From NCBI GenBank assembly GCA_016744695.1, contig JADGDV010000004.1, positions 1 to 64,000 of the forward strand: 64,000 bases of DNA, in the 5' to 3' direction. Origin of the DNA: Hahellaceae bacterium (GTDB taxonomy: Bacteria; Pseudomonadota; Gammaproteobacteria; Pseudomonadales; Oleiphilaceae). How positions within the stretch are numbered: position 1 is the first letter of the stretch; every line of letters begins with the position of its first letter. Of this stretch, positions 6,693 to 15,681 are shown piece by piece. The position numbers and the translations under genes are program-made. Below the pieces are notes generated by a model. That model was not told the origin of the DNA. It saw only the letters and a program-made list of their open reading frames with translations, and ran no database searches.

Positions 6693-8453
6693 TCATAATA
6701 TCCCCAACTGCAACTCAAACAACATCTCTGGGGTATCTCCACTGTCATCGACCGTTAACACCATTCGGCTTTCGCCGTTGGGGGTAAACCCTGCATCATT
6801 GGTTTGTTTATATAACCTTGCCCATGCACTAAAAATGTCTGATGCAGGCCCTGTGTAATTATAATAAGTACATTTAAACTCGGGAGCCTTCTTAGCTCGG
6901 TAAGGCCCTTTGTTTTTTGGTTTCCCTTTATAGGGGAAGGCTAATCGAAACTTAATGGGCTCGCCTTCAGATAGCGCGCCATCAAATAGGATGTGTAATG
7001 GCCCATTAATCGTTCCACCCGTTTTCACCAGAGACACACCGGTTCTGAATGCTTGATTTTTGATAGACGAGGCTAGATCTTCCGGTTCAACCGATAATTT
7101 TATGCCGTATAACGATTGAGAAGGCACTGTTTTTGTATTAACAGCAATAACTTCACTACTTGATTCAATAGGCGCGTTAACTATGGGTTCGGCTCTCTGA
7201 GGAGCATTATGTTTAACATACCTCACCTTACGCTCCTCTGGGTGACAAGGGCCGGTGATCGCGCGCAACTCATCACTTTCGGGCCTTTCGGCATTCATAT
7301 ATTTCAGCCATGCTCGGGCTTTATCCCCTGCTCCGCTGATTAATGTTGAGTTTATAAACGATGCTCTAGCATTTGTTTTATCACCTAGCTTTAGCTGGCT
7401 CACACCCAGCAATAAATTGGCTCGGCTCACATACTTATCATCCAAGGTTTTCTGGCAGGCAAAAAGCATGGTGCTATTCATGCCTTGCCAGTCTTCCTGT
7501 TCCATTTGTAATTGAGCCAAGCGTATAAATAATTCAAAATCCTTAATATGTTTTATCGCCCGTTTTAAGGTCTCTGTTGCCTTTTCGTTCTCTCTGGCTT
7601 GTAGCCAGTATTCAAATAATCGTTTGTTATATTTTTCGTTATTTTCAATTTCACCGGCGGCAATAGCCTGTTGAAATAATCTTGCCCCTTTTTCTGGTGC
7701 ACTATTGGCTACATATAAATCTGCTAATAATAAAATATCCTTCGTGCCAAATTGGAGTTGTTTTTGTCGGGCTAATGACAGCTGATCTAAGGCGCGCTTA
7801 TGTTTATTTTGCATTAAAAATATTGACGTTAACTGTTGCCAATAACTAAATATTTGTGGGGCACGATTAATCAGTGTTTGAAGAATTTTCTCACTTTGAA
7901 CGTAGCTTCCTGATTTATAGTAAAGACCTAACATTTGCTTAAGTTGTAAATCAGAAAGAGTATGACCTTGAGGCATAATCTCATCTAAGGTTTCAACAAC
8001 AGAGAGATAGTCACTTAAGCCATAGTAGGCTTGTGCCCGTAAAATTATGATGGATGTATCTTGTTCTTTAATAGGCGTAGACGAAAGCTGGTCTAGGCTG
8101 CCTATCGCCTCTTTGTATTGTTTATTTAATACATAAATGCCCGCTAACTCTTTTAATAAAACATCATTAGCTACACCAGACAAGCCTTCGGCACTTAACG
8201 CGGTGCGGTAATACTCAATGGCTTTACTATAATTTTTTCCGTTTACATAATGACGTGCGAGATAACGCCCCGTACTCGATTTACTGTAAGCATTGGTCAT
8301 TGAATTAATCTGTAGTTCCAGATCTTTCAAAGACAACTGTGACGACTCACTTAACTGTTTGCCAGGGTCAAGAAAAAGCTTACTCCGGTATTGTTCCGCC
8401 AGCACAATCTGGCAAAGAGAAACCAATAAAATAAAAGCAAAAATACGCATCAC
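6693..8453 (-). CDS. TPR protein of the TonB2-type operon
   Basis: A 586-residue exported protein, last gene of the TonB operon. A signal peptide (FAFILLVSLCQIVLA) precedes roughly ten TPR-like helical pairs across residues 50-400 (GRYLARHYVNGKNYSKAIEY, then ALSYRTALS-type units), then a ~150-residue C-terminal beta-rich domain. Start: the upstream tonB stop TAG overlaps a GTG (8453), with ATG at 8450 as the alternative. Such TPR proteins are standard partners of TonB2 systems in Vibrio and Shewanella, where they are thought to sit in the periplasm or at the outer membrane and help energy transfer. The exact role is not established. Confidence 0.8.
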   Translation of the reverse strand: MMRIFAFILLVSLCQIVLAEQYRSKLFLDPGKQLSESSQLSLKDLELQINSMTNAYSKSSTGRYLARHYVNGKNYSKAIEYYRTALSAEGLSGVANDVLLKELAGIYVLNKQYKEAIGSLDQLSSTPIKEQDTSIIILRAQAYYGLSDYLSVVETLDEIMPQGHTLSDLQLKQMLGLYYKSGSYVQSEKILQTLINRAPQIFSYWQQLTSIFLMQNKHKRALDQLSLARQKQLQFGTKDILLLADLYVANSAPEKGARLFQQAIAAGEIENNEKYNKRLFEYWLQARENEKATETLKRAIKHIKDFELFIRLAQLQMEQEDWQGMNSTMLFACQKTLDDKYVSRANLLLGVSQLKLGDKTNARASFINSTLISGAGDKARAWLKYMNAERPESDELRAITGPCHPEERKVRYVKHNAPQRAEPIVNAPIESSSEVIAVNTKTVPSQSLYGIKLSVEPEDLASSIKNQAFRTGVSLVKTGGTINGPLHILFDGALSEGEPIKFRLAFPYKGKPKNKGPYRAKKAPEFKCTYYNYTGPASDIFSAWARLYKQTNDAGFTPNGESRMVLTVDDSGDTPEMLFELQLGIL

Positions 8454-9184
8454 TAATGAACCGTATTATCAGGGTAATGCTTCCAAGAGAGTGATATTTT
8501 CTGGGTTAATACCATCTCCCCTGTACGGCTCTTTAGTGAACTCACATCATAACGCCAAAATGAGATGGCTTTTTGCACTTCCTCTTCAAAAATACCTTTT
8601 GGGTTAGCATCTAAAATACGAATATTGCTGGTATGCCCCGATGCGGTAACCGTGAAGACAACAAGCACCCAGCCGTTAATTTTATTCTCCCATGCAAGCA
8701 GGGGAATATTCGGCCGACGCGTGGTGTAAGGTACAACTTCAACATAGCCTTTGTTGTCTTTTCCATTATCCAAGGCTTCGAGGGGCTGACCCGAGACAGG
8801 TATGACCCATTGCCCTTCCGCTGACCCGACATTAATAGATAGGGACCCCATATCAACATTTGGCATGATAGGGTCAACACTCGTAAGCGGCTCAACAGGC
8901 GAGGCGACAGGGGTATTCATTTGCGGCTCTTCTATTTTTTCGGGTACCGGCTCAGGTTCAACCTGTGTTTCCGGCTCTACTTCAGGCTTTAATGGCTGCT
9001 GATAAAGTTCAACAACGGCGGCTAGCTCTACAGCGTCTAATCGTTCGGGATCTGATGAAATTAAATGCTGCATAAATAAGAAAATAGCCAGAGTCACCAG
9101 CATCGCGATACTAAAAACGAAAAGGGCTTTAATTATCGCATTTTTCACACTTTTCACGTTTTTAACACCGCTCACGCTTTTCAC
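8453..9184 (-). CDS. tonB: TonB energy transducer
   Basis: A 243-residue inner-membrane-anchored transducer linking the proton motive force to outer membrane receptors. One N-terminal transmembrane helix (FVFSIAMLVTLAIFLFM, residues ~18-40) is followed by a Pro/Glu-rich periplasmic spacer (PEVEPETQVEPEPVPEKIEE) and a C-terminal TonB fold (residues ~155-240, with GWVLVVFTVTASGHTSNIRI). The start codon overlaps the exbD stop by 4 bases, and the stop overlaps the TPR gene, so the three are co-translated. No TonB-dependent receptor lies in the window, so its substrate is unknown. Confidence 0.92.
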   Translation of the reverse strand: MKSVSGVKNVKSVKNAIIKALFVFSIAMLVTLAIFLFMQHLISSDPERLDAVELAAVVELYQQPLKPEVEPETQVEPEPVPEKIEEPQMNTPVASPVEPLTSVDPIMPNVDMGSLSINVGSAEGQWVIPVSGQPLEALDNGKDNKGYVEVVPYTTRRPNIPLLAWENKINGWVLVVFTVTASGHTSNIRILDANPKGIFEEEVQKAISFWRYDVSSLKSRTGEMVLTQKISLSWKHYPDNTVH

Positions 9185-9591
9185 AATGCCGTATTGTTTG
9201 CAGCGATAGCAATTTTTTCAATGCCCGCTAAACGAATTTGATCCATCACAGCCACGAGCGTTCTGGTTGCCGCCTCTTGATCAGATTGAATGACGACAGA
9301 ACCTTCTGGGTTCTCTGCATGTAAACGTGCAACCACGGTTCTTACTGAGCGGATGTCTACCGGGCGTTTATCAATCCATATTTCACCACCGGCATTAATC
9401 GCTACAAAGACATTGGCCTTTTCTTGCTTAGAGGCCGTTTGCGCTTTGGGGGTATTAACGGTAATACCCGACTCTTTAACAAACGAGGTGGTGACAATAA
9501 AAAATATCAGCATAATAAAAACAATATCGAGCATGGGCGTCATATCTAGCCCTGCTTCTTCTTTATTTTTATTGTGTCGCCTTGCGGTCAT
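9181..9591 (-). CDS. exbD: ExbD proton-channel subunit
   Basis: A 136-residue member of the ExbD/TolR family. The single N-terminal helix LDMTPMLDIVFIMLIFFIVT (residues ~15-35) contains the proton-carrying Asp in the context DxxPLxD/DIVF. The periplasmic domain ends in a typical two-layer fold with VVIQSDQEAATRTLVAVMDQ. With ExbB it converts proton flow into TonB movement. 22 bases separate it from exbB; it overlaps tonB. Confidence 0.93.
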   Translation of the reverse strand: MTARRHNKNKEEAGLDMTPMLDIVFIMLIFFIVTTSFVKESGITVNTPKAQTASKQEKANVFVAINAGGEIWIDKRPVDIRSVRTVVARLHAENPEGSVVIQSDQEAATRTLVAVMDQIRLAGIEKIAIAANNTAL

Positions 9592-9613
9592 AAGGTGCCT
9601 ATCAATTTTTCAG

Positions 9614-10126
9614 TTATAGCAGCATTAATTTGTCGGCCAATTTACTCGTTTCACTGTCTGCAATTTGCTTTAAACGTACAGCAAAGTAGTAACCCGATAA
9701 TGCCACGACTAAACCTGACATGGTCGGAATGGTGGCACGATAAACACCGTGCGCCATGCTTTGTGCATCACTTGTTCCGTTTACTGCTATCACCTCAAAT
9801 ACATTGATCATGCCGGTCACCGTTCCTAATAACCCAAGTAAGGGGCAAAGTATAATTAAGGTTTGTATCAAAGATAATCGTGCATGTAGCCGCATACGTA
9901 CTTCAGAAATAATCTCTTCTCTGATTTTATAGGCCCGCCATGACTTATGATCATTACGCGCTTGCCAGTCGGCGATAATGCTATTAGCAAAAGAGGGGAA
10001 AGTAATTTTACAAAACCAGTAACGATCAACAATGCATAGCCATAGCAACAAGCAGGTGAAAAATACTGCCCAGATAACAGTACCGCCTTGGTCAATAAAG
10101 CCTTGCACCTCATAAATTAACCACAT
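9614..10126 (-). CDS. exbB: ExbB proton-channel subunit (short, TonB2 type)
   Basis: A 170-residue MotA/TolQ/ExbB protein with three transmembrane helices (AVFFTCLLLWLCIVDRYWF; IQTLIILCPLLGLLGTVTGM; SGLVVALSGYYFAVRL). The LLGLLGTVTGMINVF segment is the family signature. It is the short ExbB of TonB2-type systems, which need a second, longer ExbB-like subunit (the next gene upstream, 10136-11572). A 9-base gap separates the two genes, indicating one operon. Confidence 0.92.
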   Translation of the reverse strand: MWLIYEVQGFIDQGGTVIWAVFFTCLLLWLCIVDRYWFCKITFPSFANSIIADWQARNDHKSWRAYKIREEIISEVRMRLHARLSLIQTLIILCPLLGLLGTVTGMINVFEVIAVNGTSDAQSMAHGVYRATIPTMSGLVVALSGYYFAVRLKQIADSETSKLADKLMLL

Positions 10127-10135
10127 ACGAAGTCT

Positions 10136-11572
10136 CTAATCTTCATCCGATGTATTTGATTGAGATTCCATTGATCGAGCCATAATACCTGCGCTTTGCT
10201 CATCTAATCGCTGGATCATATTCCCTGATAAGGACGAAATCAAGCTGTGGCCAAATAACAAAGGTATAGCCATAACCAGACCTAATACAGTGGTTACCAG
10301 CGCTTGAGAAATACCGCTCGCCATTAATTTAGGGTCGCCACTGCCGAATAAACTGATCGCCTGAAACGTCACAATCATGCCCGTTACAGTACCTAGCAAG
10401 CCTAATAAAGGTGACATTGCCGCCAATAGCTTTATCAGGTTATGGCTACGTTCAAGGCGAGGTACCTCTGCCAGTACGGCTTCATCAAGTTTATATTGAA
10501 CTCGGCCACTCTCTTCTCGACTACTACCTTCTCGCCCGGCATCTTCTATAAACCCTTTTGCACTCAGCAAAACCCGCCCAAGAGGGTTTTTACTGCTGGG
10601 TTGATCAAGCTGGGTTAACTGCCGACGCATTGATACATGAATAACCGATAAATAGAGTATTCGCCACAAGGTCATCAACAAGCCGAGCCCACCGAGAACA
10701 ATAATAATAAACCCTATCACCCCTCCCTGCTCTACTCGCTCTTGTAAGGTAGGCACATAACTCATCATCCCCATTAGGCTACCGCCTGTGGGGTCAACAA
10801 TAATCGGTAATAGCTCTCCCCTTGAGGCTTCAAACGTAGCCGCTTCTCGCCCGAACCGACTTGAGGGCTGGCGGTTCAACTCAAGTAACTCACCTGTCTC
10901 AGGTACATAGCGTAAAAACTCACCCTTACTGCTCGCCGTAAAGGTGCCAATGCGTAATATAGCTTGTGTTTCAACATGGCCTTCACGGGTAACAACAGGG
11001 CCCTCATAGCGAGCCACTTTACCGGACTCTGTCATTTCGTCCTGTACGAGTAACCATAATGCTTCAAGGTCTTGTATGGTTGCCAAACGCTCTGTTTGCA
11101 TAAGCGCTTTTAACTGCTCATTACGCTCAGGTTTTTGAGTCGTTACCATTGAGTCTTTCAGTGCAGCGGAAAAGTCACCCGTCATTTCAGTATAAATGCT
11201 GAATATATCCCCCATGTCTTGCTTCTTTTCAAGCAAGGTTTGCTGGGCTTGTTTAATACGTTCGGCATTTTCAAGGGTTTGTTTTTTTAAGGGGTTATTA
11301 TGTTTTTGTGATTTTTCAAATTTTTTCTTAGCTTCAGTCAGGAGAGCCTGCTGACGACTCTTCTGTTTGAGGAATGTCTGCTCCCTCTGCTTATTTAACT
11401 GGGCTTCTTGCTGCCGATTATCTTTCACCGTTTGCAGTAACTGGTCCAGATTCATGGCCGTTTGTTCCGCCAGCAGTATTTGTGGCGTTAGCACTTGCAC
11501 CATGAGCAACGACGTCATTACTAAGGTTTTCAAAAACAGGGTTTTCAAAAGTAGGGTTTTCAAATGGCTCAT
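10136..11572 (-). CDS. ttpC: TtpC-like long ExbB subunit of the TonB2 system
   Basis: A 478-residue protein combining a signal sequence (LVMTSLLMVQVLTPQILLA), a long coiled-coil periplasmic region (residues ~35-150, rich in Gln/Lys/Glu), a small beta domain, and a C-terminal MotA/TolQ/ExbB channel with helices at ~290-310, ~375-395 and ~420-445. The LLAAMSPLLGLLGTVTGMIV signature is intact. This layout is that of TtpC, essential in Vibrio TonB2 systems. It starts within the end of the DUF3450 gene (4-base overlap). Tandem channel genes from one operon suggest a mixed complex, which is inference. Confidence 0.88.
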   Translation of the reverse strand: MSHLKTLLLKTLFLKTLVMTSLLMVQVLTPQILLAEQTAMNLDQLLQTVKDNRQQEAQLNKQREQTFLKQKSRQQALLTEAKKKFEKSQKHNNPLKKQTLENAERIKQAQQTLLEKKQDMGDIFSIYTEMTGDFSAALKDSMVTTQKPERNEQLKALMQTERLATIQDLEALWLLVQDEMTESGKVARYEGPVVTREGHVETQAILRIGTFTASSKGEFLRYVPETGELLELNRQPSSRFGREAATFEASRGELLPIIVDPTGGSLMGMMSYVPTLQERVEQGGVIGFIIIVLGGLGLLMTLWRILYLSVIHVSMRRQLTQLDQPSSKNPLGRVLLSAKGFIEDAGREGSSREESGRVQYKLDEAVLAEVPRLERSHNLIKLLAAMSPLLGLLGTVTGMIVTFQAISLFGSGDPKLMASGISQALVTTVLGLVMAIPLLFGHSLISSLSGNMIQRLDEQSAGIMARSMESQSNTSDED

Positions 11573-12318
11573 TGGGGGTTCACCATTGGCAATCTTAATA
11601 ATTGCGGTGCCACCTGATTACTAGCTACACGAATTGCATCAGATAGGTTGCGATCGAACGCGTCAGGTAAATCGTCCCAGTCGTTGCTCTCTGTATTCCA
11701 ACGTCCGCTAACGTGGCCATCTAATGTTCTGTAATAAAGAGCGACACGGCCAATCCGCAAGAATTCAACCGATAAGGTTTCACCGTTTAGTGACAAGCTA
11801 TCTCTATAGCTTTCCACTGTGCGACCATAGTTATTCTCAATTTGAAACGCTTCTAGCAGCAAACGATATTTTTTAGGCAAAGACAAACTCGGGTTACGTA
11901 AATACTGCTTTAACTGAATTACACTCCCCACTCGATCTTCTTGATGAAAGGGTAAGTCCAGCACCACAAATTTCTCTAGTGAATCAGCCATGCTGTTCAT
12001 CAATGGCATAATACGTAATTGCGTCGTGTTGATTTCATCAATTTGTTTTTGCAGAGAAGCAAGTTCCGTTTCTTGGTCTTCTTTTAATTGCTTAAGCTGA
12101 AAATTATAGGCATTTTGATAGTCGGTATTTTGAATGATCTGCTGATATTCTTCTAACAGCTTCTGAGATTGTATAGACAACTGGTCAATACGCTGTTGGG
12201 ATTCAATGGCACTTTTATTGGTTTTTCTAACAACGGAGAGGCTGTCATCAACGCTGGCAGCCCACAAAATAGAAGGGTTAGAGATTAGCAACAAAAGAGC
12301 AACTAAAACATTTTTCAT
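11569..12318 (-). CDS. DUF3450 periplasmic coiled-coil protein of the TonB2 operon
   Basis: A 249-residue protein with a signal peptide (MKNVLVALLLLISNPSILWA) and a long helical coiled coil (residues ~30-110), then a compact domain with LPFHQEDRVGSVIQLKQYL and GRVALYYRTLDG, both characteristic of DUF3450. These proteins are found first in TonB2-type operons throughout marine gammaproteobacteria; the function is not known, but the position suggests a periplasmic partner of TtpC. The operon promoter should lie in 12319-12396, but I see no convincing boxes there. Confidence 0.85.
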   Translation of the reverse strand: MKNVLVALLLLISNPSILWAASVDDSLSVVRKTNKSAIESQQRIDQLSIQSQKLLEEYQQIIQNTDYQNAYNFQLKQLKEDQETELASLQKQIDEINTTQLRIMPLMNSMADSLEKFVVLDLPFHQEDRVGSVIQLKQYLRNPSLSLPKKYRLLLEAFQIENNYGRTVESYRDSLSLNGETLSVEFLRIGRVALYYRTLDGHVSGRWNTESNDWDDLPDAFDRNLSDAIRVASNQVAPQLLRLPMVNPQ

Positions 12319-12396
12319 AAGATAATTTACACCACCTAAAAGACCAATATCATCGCATCATTAAATCTAATACTAGCAGCAAACCCTACTAACCAC

Positions 12397-14520
12397 TCAC
12401 TTGCTGTAGCTTGTTGTATCTTTTTTTCCGCCAATCCAATAATCAAATAGATGTTCGAGTGTTCTATTTTGCGTTTTCATTAAAATCCAGTTGCGCATAA
12501 ACAACTCAAATGCCCTGTCATTTTTATTAATAGGGAACGCCATAGATAAAGCGGGCTGTACAGGTTTAGGGGCAATCACCGTATAGCCTGGGTTTAGCAA
12601 TGTCCAAGCTGAAGCCGCAGGGGCACCAAACAACATAGCATCGATGTGTTTGTATTTATCACGAAAGAAGAGTCGAGGCGTTGATATTTGCCAGGCTTTT
12701 CTATGCTTAAAATGACGATCGACCGCATCTTTATAAAAGAAAGATTCAGGTATGCCGATAATCAAGTCTTCACGCTCGATAATATCAATCCAGTTAACAA
12801 ACTCTGCACGTCGCTCATCTTTAACTAAAAAAGCGAGTGACTGAGTGCTATACGGAACCGTTAAAGTAAATTTTTTCATGTTATCAGGAATAACCGGAAT
12901 ACCCGTCGTGATATCCAAATACTCTGAGGCTAATAGCTCTGCCGCTTGCTTACGATATATCTTCACAAATTCAACAGACACACCAAGGTCGGCAGCCAAT
13001 TGATTCATTATTTCAATATCAAACCCAACGAGTTTCCCTTCATTATTGTTGAATGAGTAGGGTAAATCATCCCGAAAATAACCCACACGAAGAAAGCCTC
13101 GCTGCTTAATACGCGAGAGTACATCAGTAGAGGGTTGCCCCACTACACTGTGCTCATCAGGTAATTCAAGGTAGGTCGTTTTTATATCACCGTAAACAAA
13201 GTCACGCTCAATAAATTTAGTATAGCCCTCATACTGGTGACTAATCGCATCAAAAGTGAACCGTAAAGCAATAAAAGCGATAATTGAGATCAAAGGAATA
13301 AGCAGCAAATAGCGACTAAATTTACGCCAATTAAAGGTAAGTTTTTTTACAGTGCTCGCGGCAATCAATACCGGTAAACACACCGCAAATACAACTGATA
13401 ACACAGCAGATAACCGACTAACAATGAGGTTCTCCGCAACAAGAAAAAAGTCGAACATGCCGCCCGATACATTAAACAATTCTAGCAAGTTTGGCATGGC
13501 CAAAGTGGTTGTACCAAAGAGCTGAGGAATACCCGCGCCTAGCAATATAAAATAGTCACCAATAGAGATGTAAGCACCTGAAAACCAAGCCGCAAACAAG
13601 GTAAAGAGAATCGCGAGTAGCTTCCCCCCTGCCGGCAAGCTGAACGTAATCGGTACGATAATGCCCGGGAGCTTATCAAGCTCTTTGTCAGAAGCACTCA
13701 GTTCAGTCACTAAACCTTTTGTTTTTTCAACAATAAGGGGAATAACCACAAAAAAACTGCCCGTAGCAAACGCAGTAACCATCGCCTCACGAGACGCTTT
13801 AATCACTTTTCGGTAGCCAATAGGCGTCACAACCGCAACGATTGAAGGCAGTACAATAAAAGACAGTATAAAAACCAAAACAGCAGCGGTAACAATGAAG
13901 ACAACCAAGCCATCTACGTCAGAAGAATCAACCGTTGCCGCTGCACGTAAAGCAATGCAAAAAACACCAAGAGGCGCAAAACGCATCACCATTTGGTTCA
14001 CATTCGCAATCGCCATTTTTAGGCTTTCTAAAAGCAACAAGGTTTGATTTTTTCGCTTTAACCCCATCAACCCAACACCCACAAACACACTAAACAACAC
14101 CACAGAAGGTATTAAAGCATTAGCAAAGGCATTAAACGGGTTGGCAGGAATAAATAAACTTACAAAATCAAACTCAGCATTCACTTTAATCATATTCGCA
14201 CTATAAAATTCAGCATTTTCCCAATCAGGGAAAGCAATAGGCGCGAATAAAATAAACACAAGAATGGTCAACATTAATATAACTAATATCAGCAAGCTTT
14301 GTTTAAATGTACTGCGTGCTTCAATAGGAGATAAACCACCAATACCCACAATAAGCGATAATGATATGTAGGGTAGCGCCGTCATTTGCAAGAGCATGAC
14401 AAAGGCATCAGCCAGAGCCCCAACCCCGAAGAATACCGTCGAGCTATAAGCCCCTATAGCAAGCCCTGCAAGCATGGCAAGCAAGATGCGAACAGACAAA
14501 GGTATTTTATTAAAGATCAT
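12397..14520 (-). CDS. Dicarboxylate/amino-acid symporter fused to a solute-binding domain
   Basis: A 707-residue two-part protein. Residues ~1-420 are a sodium/proton-driven dicarboxylate or glutamate carrier of the DAACS (GltP/DctA) family, with about eight helices and the hairpin region around GSFFVVIPLIVEKTKG. A further transmembrane helix (LLLIPLISIIAFIALRF) leads to residues ~460-700, a family 3 periplasmic solute-binding domain (GFLRVGYFRDDLPYSFNN; GFDIEIMNQLAADLGVSVEF). The binding protein is thus tethered on the carrier, presumably facing the periplasm, an unusual union since family 3 binding proteins normally serve ABC importers or receptors. A carboxylate or amino-acid ligand is likely; the exact one is not predictable. 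Confidence 0.88.
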   Translation of the reverse strand: MIFNKIPLSVRILLAMLAGLAIGAYSSTVFFGVGALADAFVMLLQMTALPYISLSLIVGIGGLSPIEARSTFKQSLLILVILMLTILVFILFAPIAFPDWENAEFYSANMIKVNAEFDFVSLFIPANPFNAFANALIPSVVLFSVFVGVGLMGLKRKNQTLLLLESLKMAIANVNQMVMRFAPLGVFCIALRAAATVDSSDVDGLVVFIVTAAVLVFILSFIVLPSIVAVVTPIGYRKVIKASREAMVTAFATGSFFVVIPLIVEKTKGLVTELSASDKELDKLPGIIVPITFSLPAGGKLLAILFTLFAAWFSGAYISIGDYFILLGAGIPQLFGTTTLAMPNLLELFNVSGGMFDFFLVAENLIVSRLSAVLSVVFAVCLPVLIAASTVKKLTFNWRKFSRYLLLIPLISIIAFIALRFTFDAISHQYEGYTKFIERDFVYGDIKTTYLELPDEHSVVGQPSTDVLSRIKQRGFLRVGYFRDDLPYSFNNNEGKLVGFDIEIMNQLAADLGVSVEFVKIYRKQAAELLASEYLDITTGIPVIPDNMKKFTLTVPYSTQSLAFLVKDERRAEFVNWIDIIEREDLIIGIPESFFYKDAVDRHFKHRKAWQISTPRLFFRDKYKHIDAMLFGAPAASAWTLLNPGYTVIAPKPVQPALSMAFPINKNDRAFELFMRNWILMKTQNRTLEHLFDYWIGGKKDTTSYSK

Positions 14521-14661
14521 AAGAGCCCTGATATAAGCGCCTGACTAGTTAATTGTTATGGCTTATTAATAGTGTGCCCTGTTATACAAGTTCGCATCCT
14601 ATTAATCAATGGAGACATCGGCTCGGTTTTTTATTTTTAGCGCAAGAATGCACCCTGCAGC

Positions 14662-14686
14662 AAAAGGTCGCATTTTGCGATCTTTT
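14662..14686. promoter_or_regulatory. 25-base palindrome upstream of the toxin-antitoxin operon
   Basis: AAAAGGTCGCA and TGCGATCTTTT are inverted repeats with a 3-base centre and one mismatch, 45 bases before the antitoxin start. A position like this fits an operator bound by the antitoxin's ribbon-helix-helix N-terminus for autoregulation. It could instead be a hairpin terminator-like structure, since the right arm ends in TCTTTT, but no plus-strand gene ends nearby. Confidence 0.4.
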
Positions 14687-14730
14687 GATGTACTCTGGCT
14701 TTACTTGTTAACCAAAGGTGACACTAAATC

Positions 14731-15075
14731 ATGGCAAAATCTGTACGTTTAAGTGATGAGCTGGTCAATACAGCAAGCCAAGAAGGTCGATTTCTAAAAC
14801 GCTCAGCCGCAGGTCAAATAGAGTACTGGGCTGAAATTGGAAAATTGGTTGAGCAAACAGGTTGTTTTAGCCTTGCACGAATTCGCGGATTTCAGGAAGG
14901 ACAAATATCTATTGATGACTTAAGTCCAGATGAGCGTATTGCAACGTCCCGTAGCTTATTCGATCAAATTGCAGAATCACCCAACCGTGAGGGTGTTATT
15001 AATGAGTTAAAGAACTCTGAACACCCCTATTTTTCAGCCAAAAATGGCCATATTATTTCCTCAAAAAATGAATAA
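14731..15075 (+). CDS. ParD-like antitoxin
   Basis: A 114-residue antitoxin of the ParD-like family, paired with the zeta-type toxin that follows 11 bases later. The N-terminus (MAKSVRLSDELVNTASQEGR) has the ribbon-helix-helix pattern, followed by RSAAGQIEYWAEIGKLVE, the strongly conserved core of this family. The C-terminal part (DDLSPDERIATSRSLFDQIA onward) is acidic and probably wraps the toxin. AAAGGTGA upstream is the ribosome site. It likely represses its own operon through the palindrome at 14662-14686 (inference). Confidence 0.82.
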   Translation: MAKSVRLSDELVNTASQEGRFLKRSAAGQIEYWAEIGKLVEQTGCFSLARIRGFQEGQISIDDLSPDERIATSRSLFDQIAESPNREGVINELKNSEHPYFSAKNGHIISSKNE

Positions 15076-15086
15076 AGGAGAAAGAC

Positions 15087-15668
15087 ATAAACAGTAAACC
15101 GGTCCTATGGGTCATCGTAGGAGGTAACGGCGCGGGTAAAACCACCTTTTACCGACACAACATTGCACACTTGAAAATCCCCTTTATCAATGCAGACCTT
15201 ATAGCAGCAGAGCAACACCCAGAAAACCCTGAAGTTTTCTCATATCAGGCTGCGCGTCAAGCAGGTAAACTGCGCGAGCAATATATAAAAGAACGACGTT
15301 CTTTTTGCTTCGAAACCGTATTCTCTCACCCGTCAAAAGTAGATTTTTTAACTCAGGCCAAACAAACAGGTTATGAAATCACTCTGGTCTTTATTCACGT
15401 CGAACTTGCTGAACTTAACAAGAGACGTGTAGAGCACAGAGTTAAGCACGGGGGACATAACGTACCGGATGATAAAGTTAAATCTCGAATCCCCAGAACC
15501 ATTGAACATGTAAAAGCAGCACGAAATATCGTTGATTTTCTCTATGTGTTTGATAACTCAAGTGCAGAATCGCCTCACCGTTTTTTACTTAAAATTGAGA
15601 ATGGGGAACTTATTCAAAAACAAGCGCCTTTTCCATCATGGGCCAGTGAAATATTTCCAGGCCTATAA
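15087..15668 (+). CDS. Zeta-type toxin (P-loop kinase) with an apparent AUA start
   Basis: A 193-residue zeta-toxin-like P-loop kinase, a family that phosphorylates UDP-N-acetylglucosamine or similar nucleotides. Walker A (VGGNGAGKTTF) lies at residues ~11-21, the substrate-binding NADLIAAEQHP near 35, FETVFSHP near 75, and EHRVKHGGHNVP is the lid region. The reading frame is open from 15072, but no ATG, GTG or TTG precedes Walker A. AAGGAG at 15075-15080 is spaced 6 bases from an ATA at 15087, so I place the start there. The first conventional start, TTG 15171, would remove Walker A. Poor initiation may keep toxin levels low, or an ATG-to-ATA change may have silenced it. Confidence 0.75.
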   Translation: MNSKPVLWVIVGGNGAGKTTFYRHNIAHLKIPFINADLIAAEQHPENPEVFSYQAARQAGKLREQYIKERRSFCFETVFSHPSKVDFLTQAKQTGYEITLVFIHVELAELNKRRVEHRVKHGGHNVPDDKVKSRIPRTIEHVKAARNIVDFLYVFDNSSAESPHRFLLKIENGELIQKQAPFPSWASEIFPGL

Positions 15669-15681
15669 TCCAGGACTACAA

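Noticed and set aside
8611-8895. 94-codon frame within tonB
   Set aside because: Same-strand shifted frame wholly inside the intact tonB gene; no domain.
15171-15668. Zeta toxin starting at TTG 15171
   Set aside because: This start would drop the Walker A loop, which is encoded in the same frame directly upstream.
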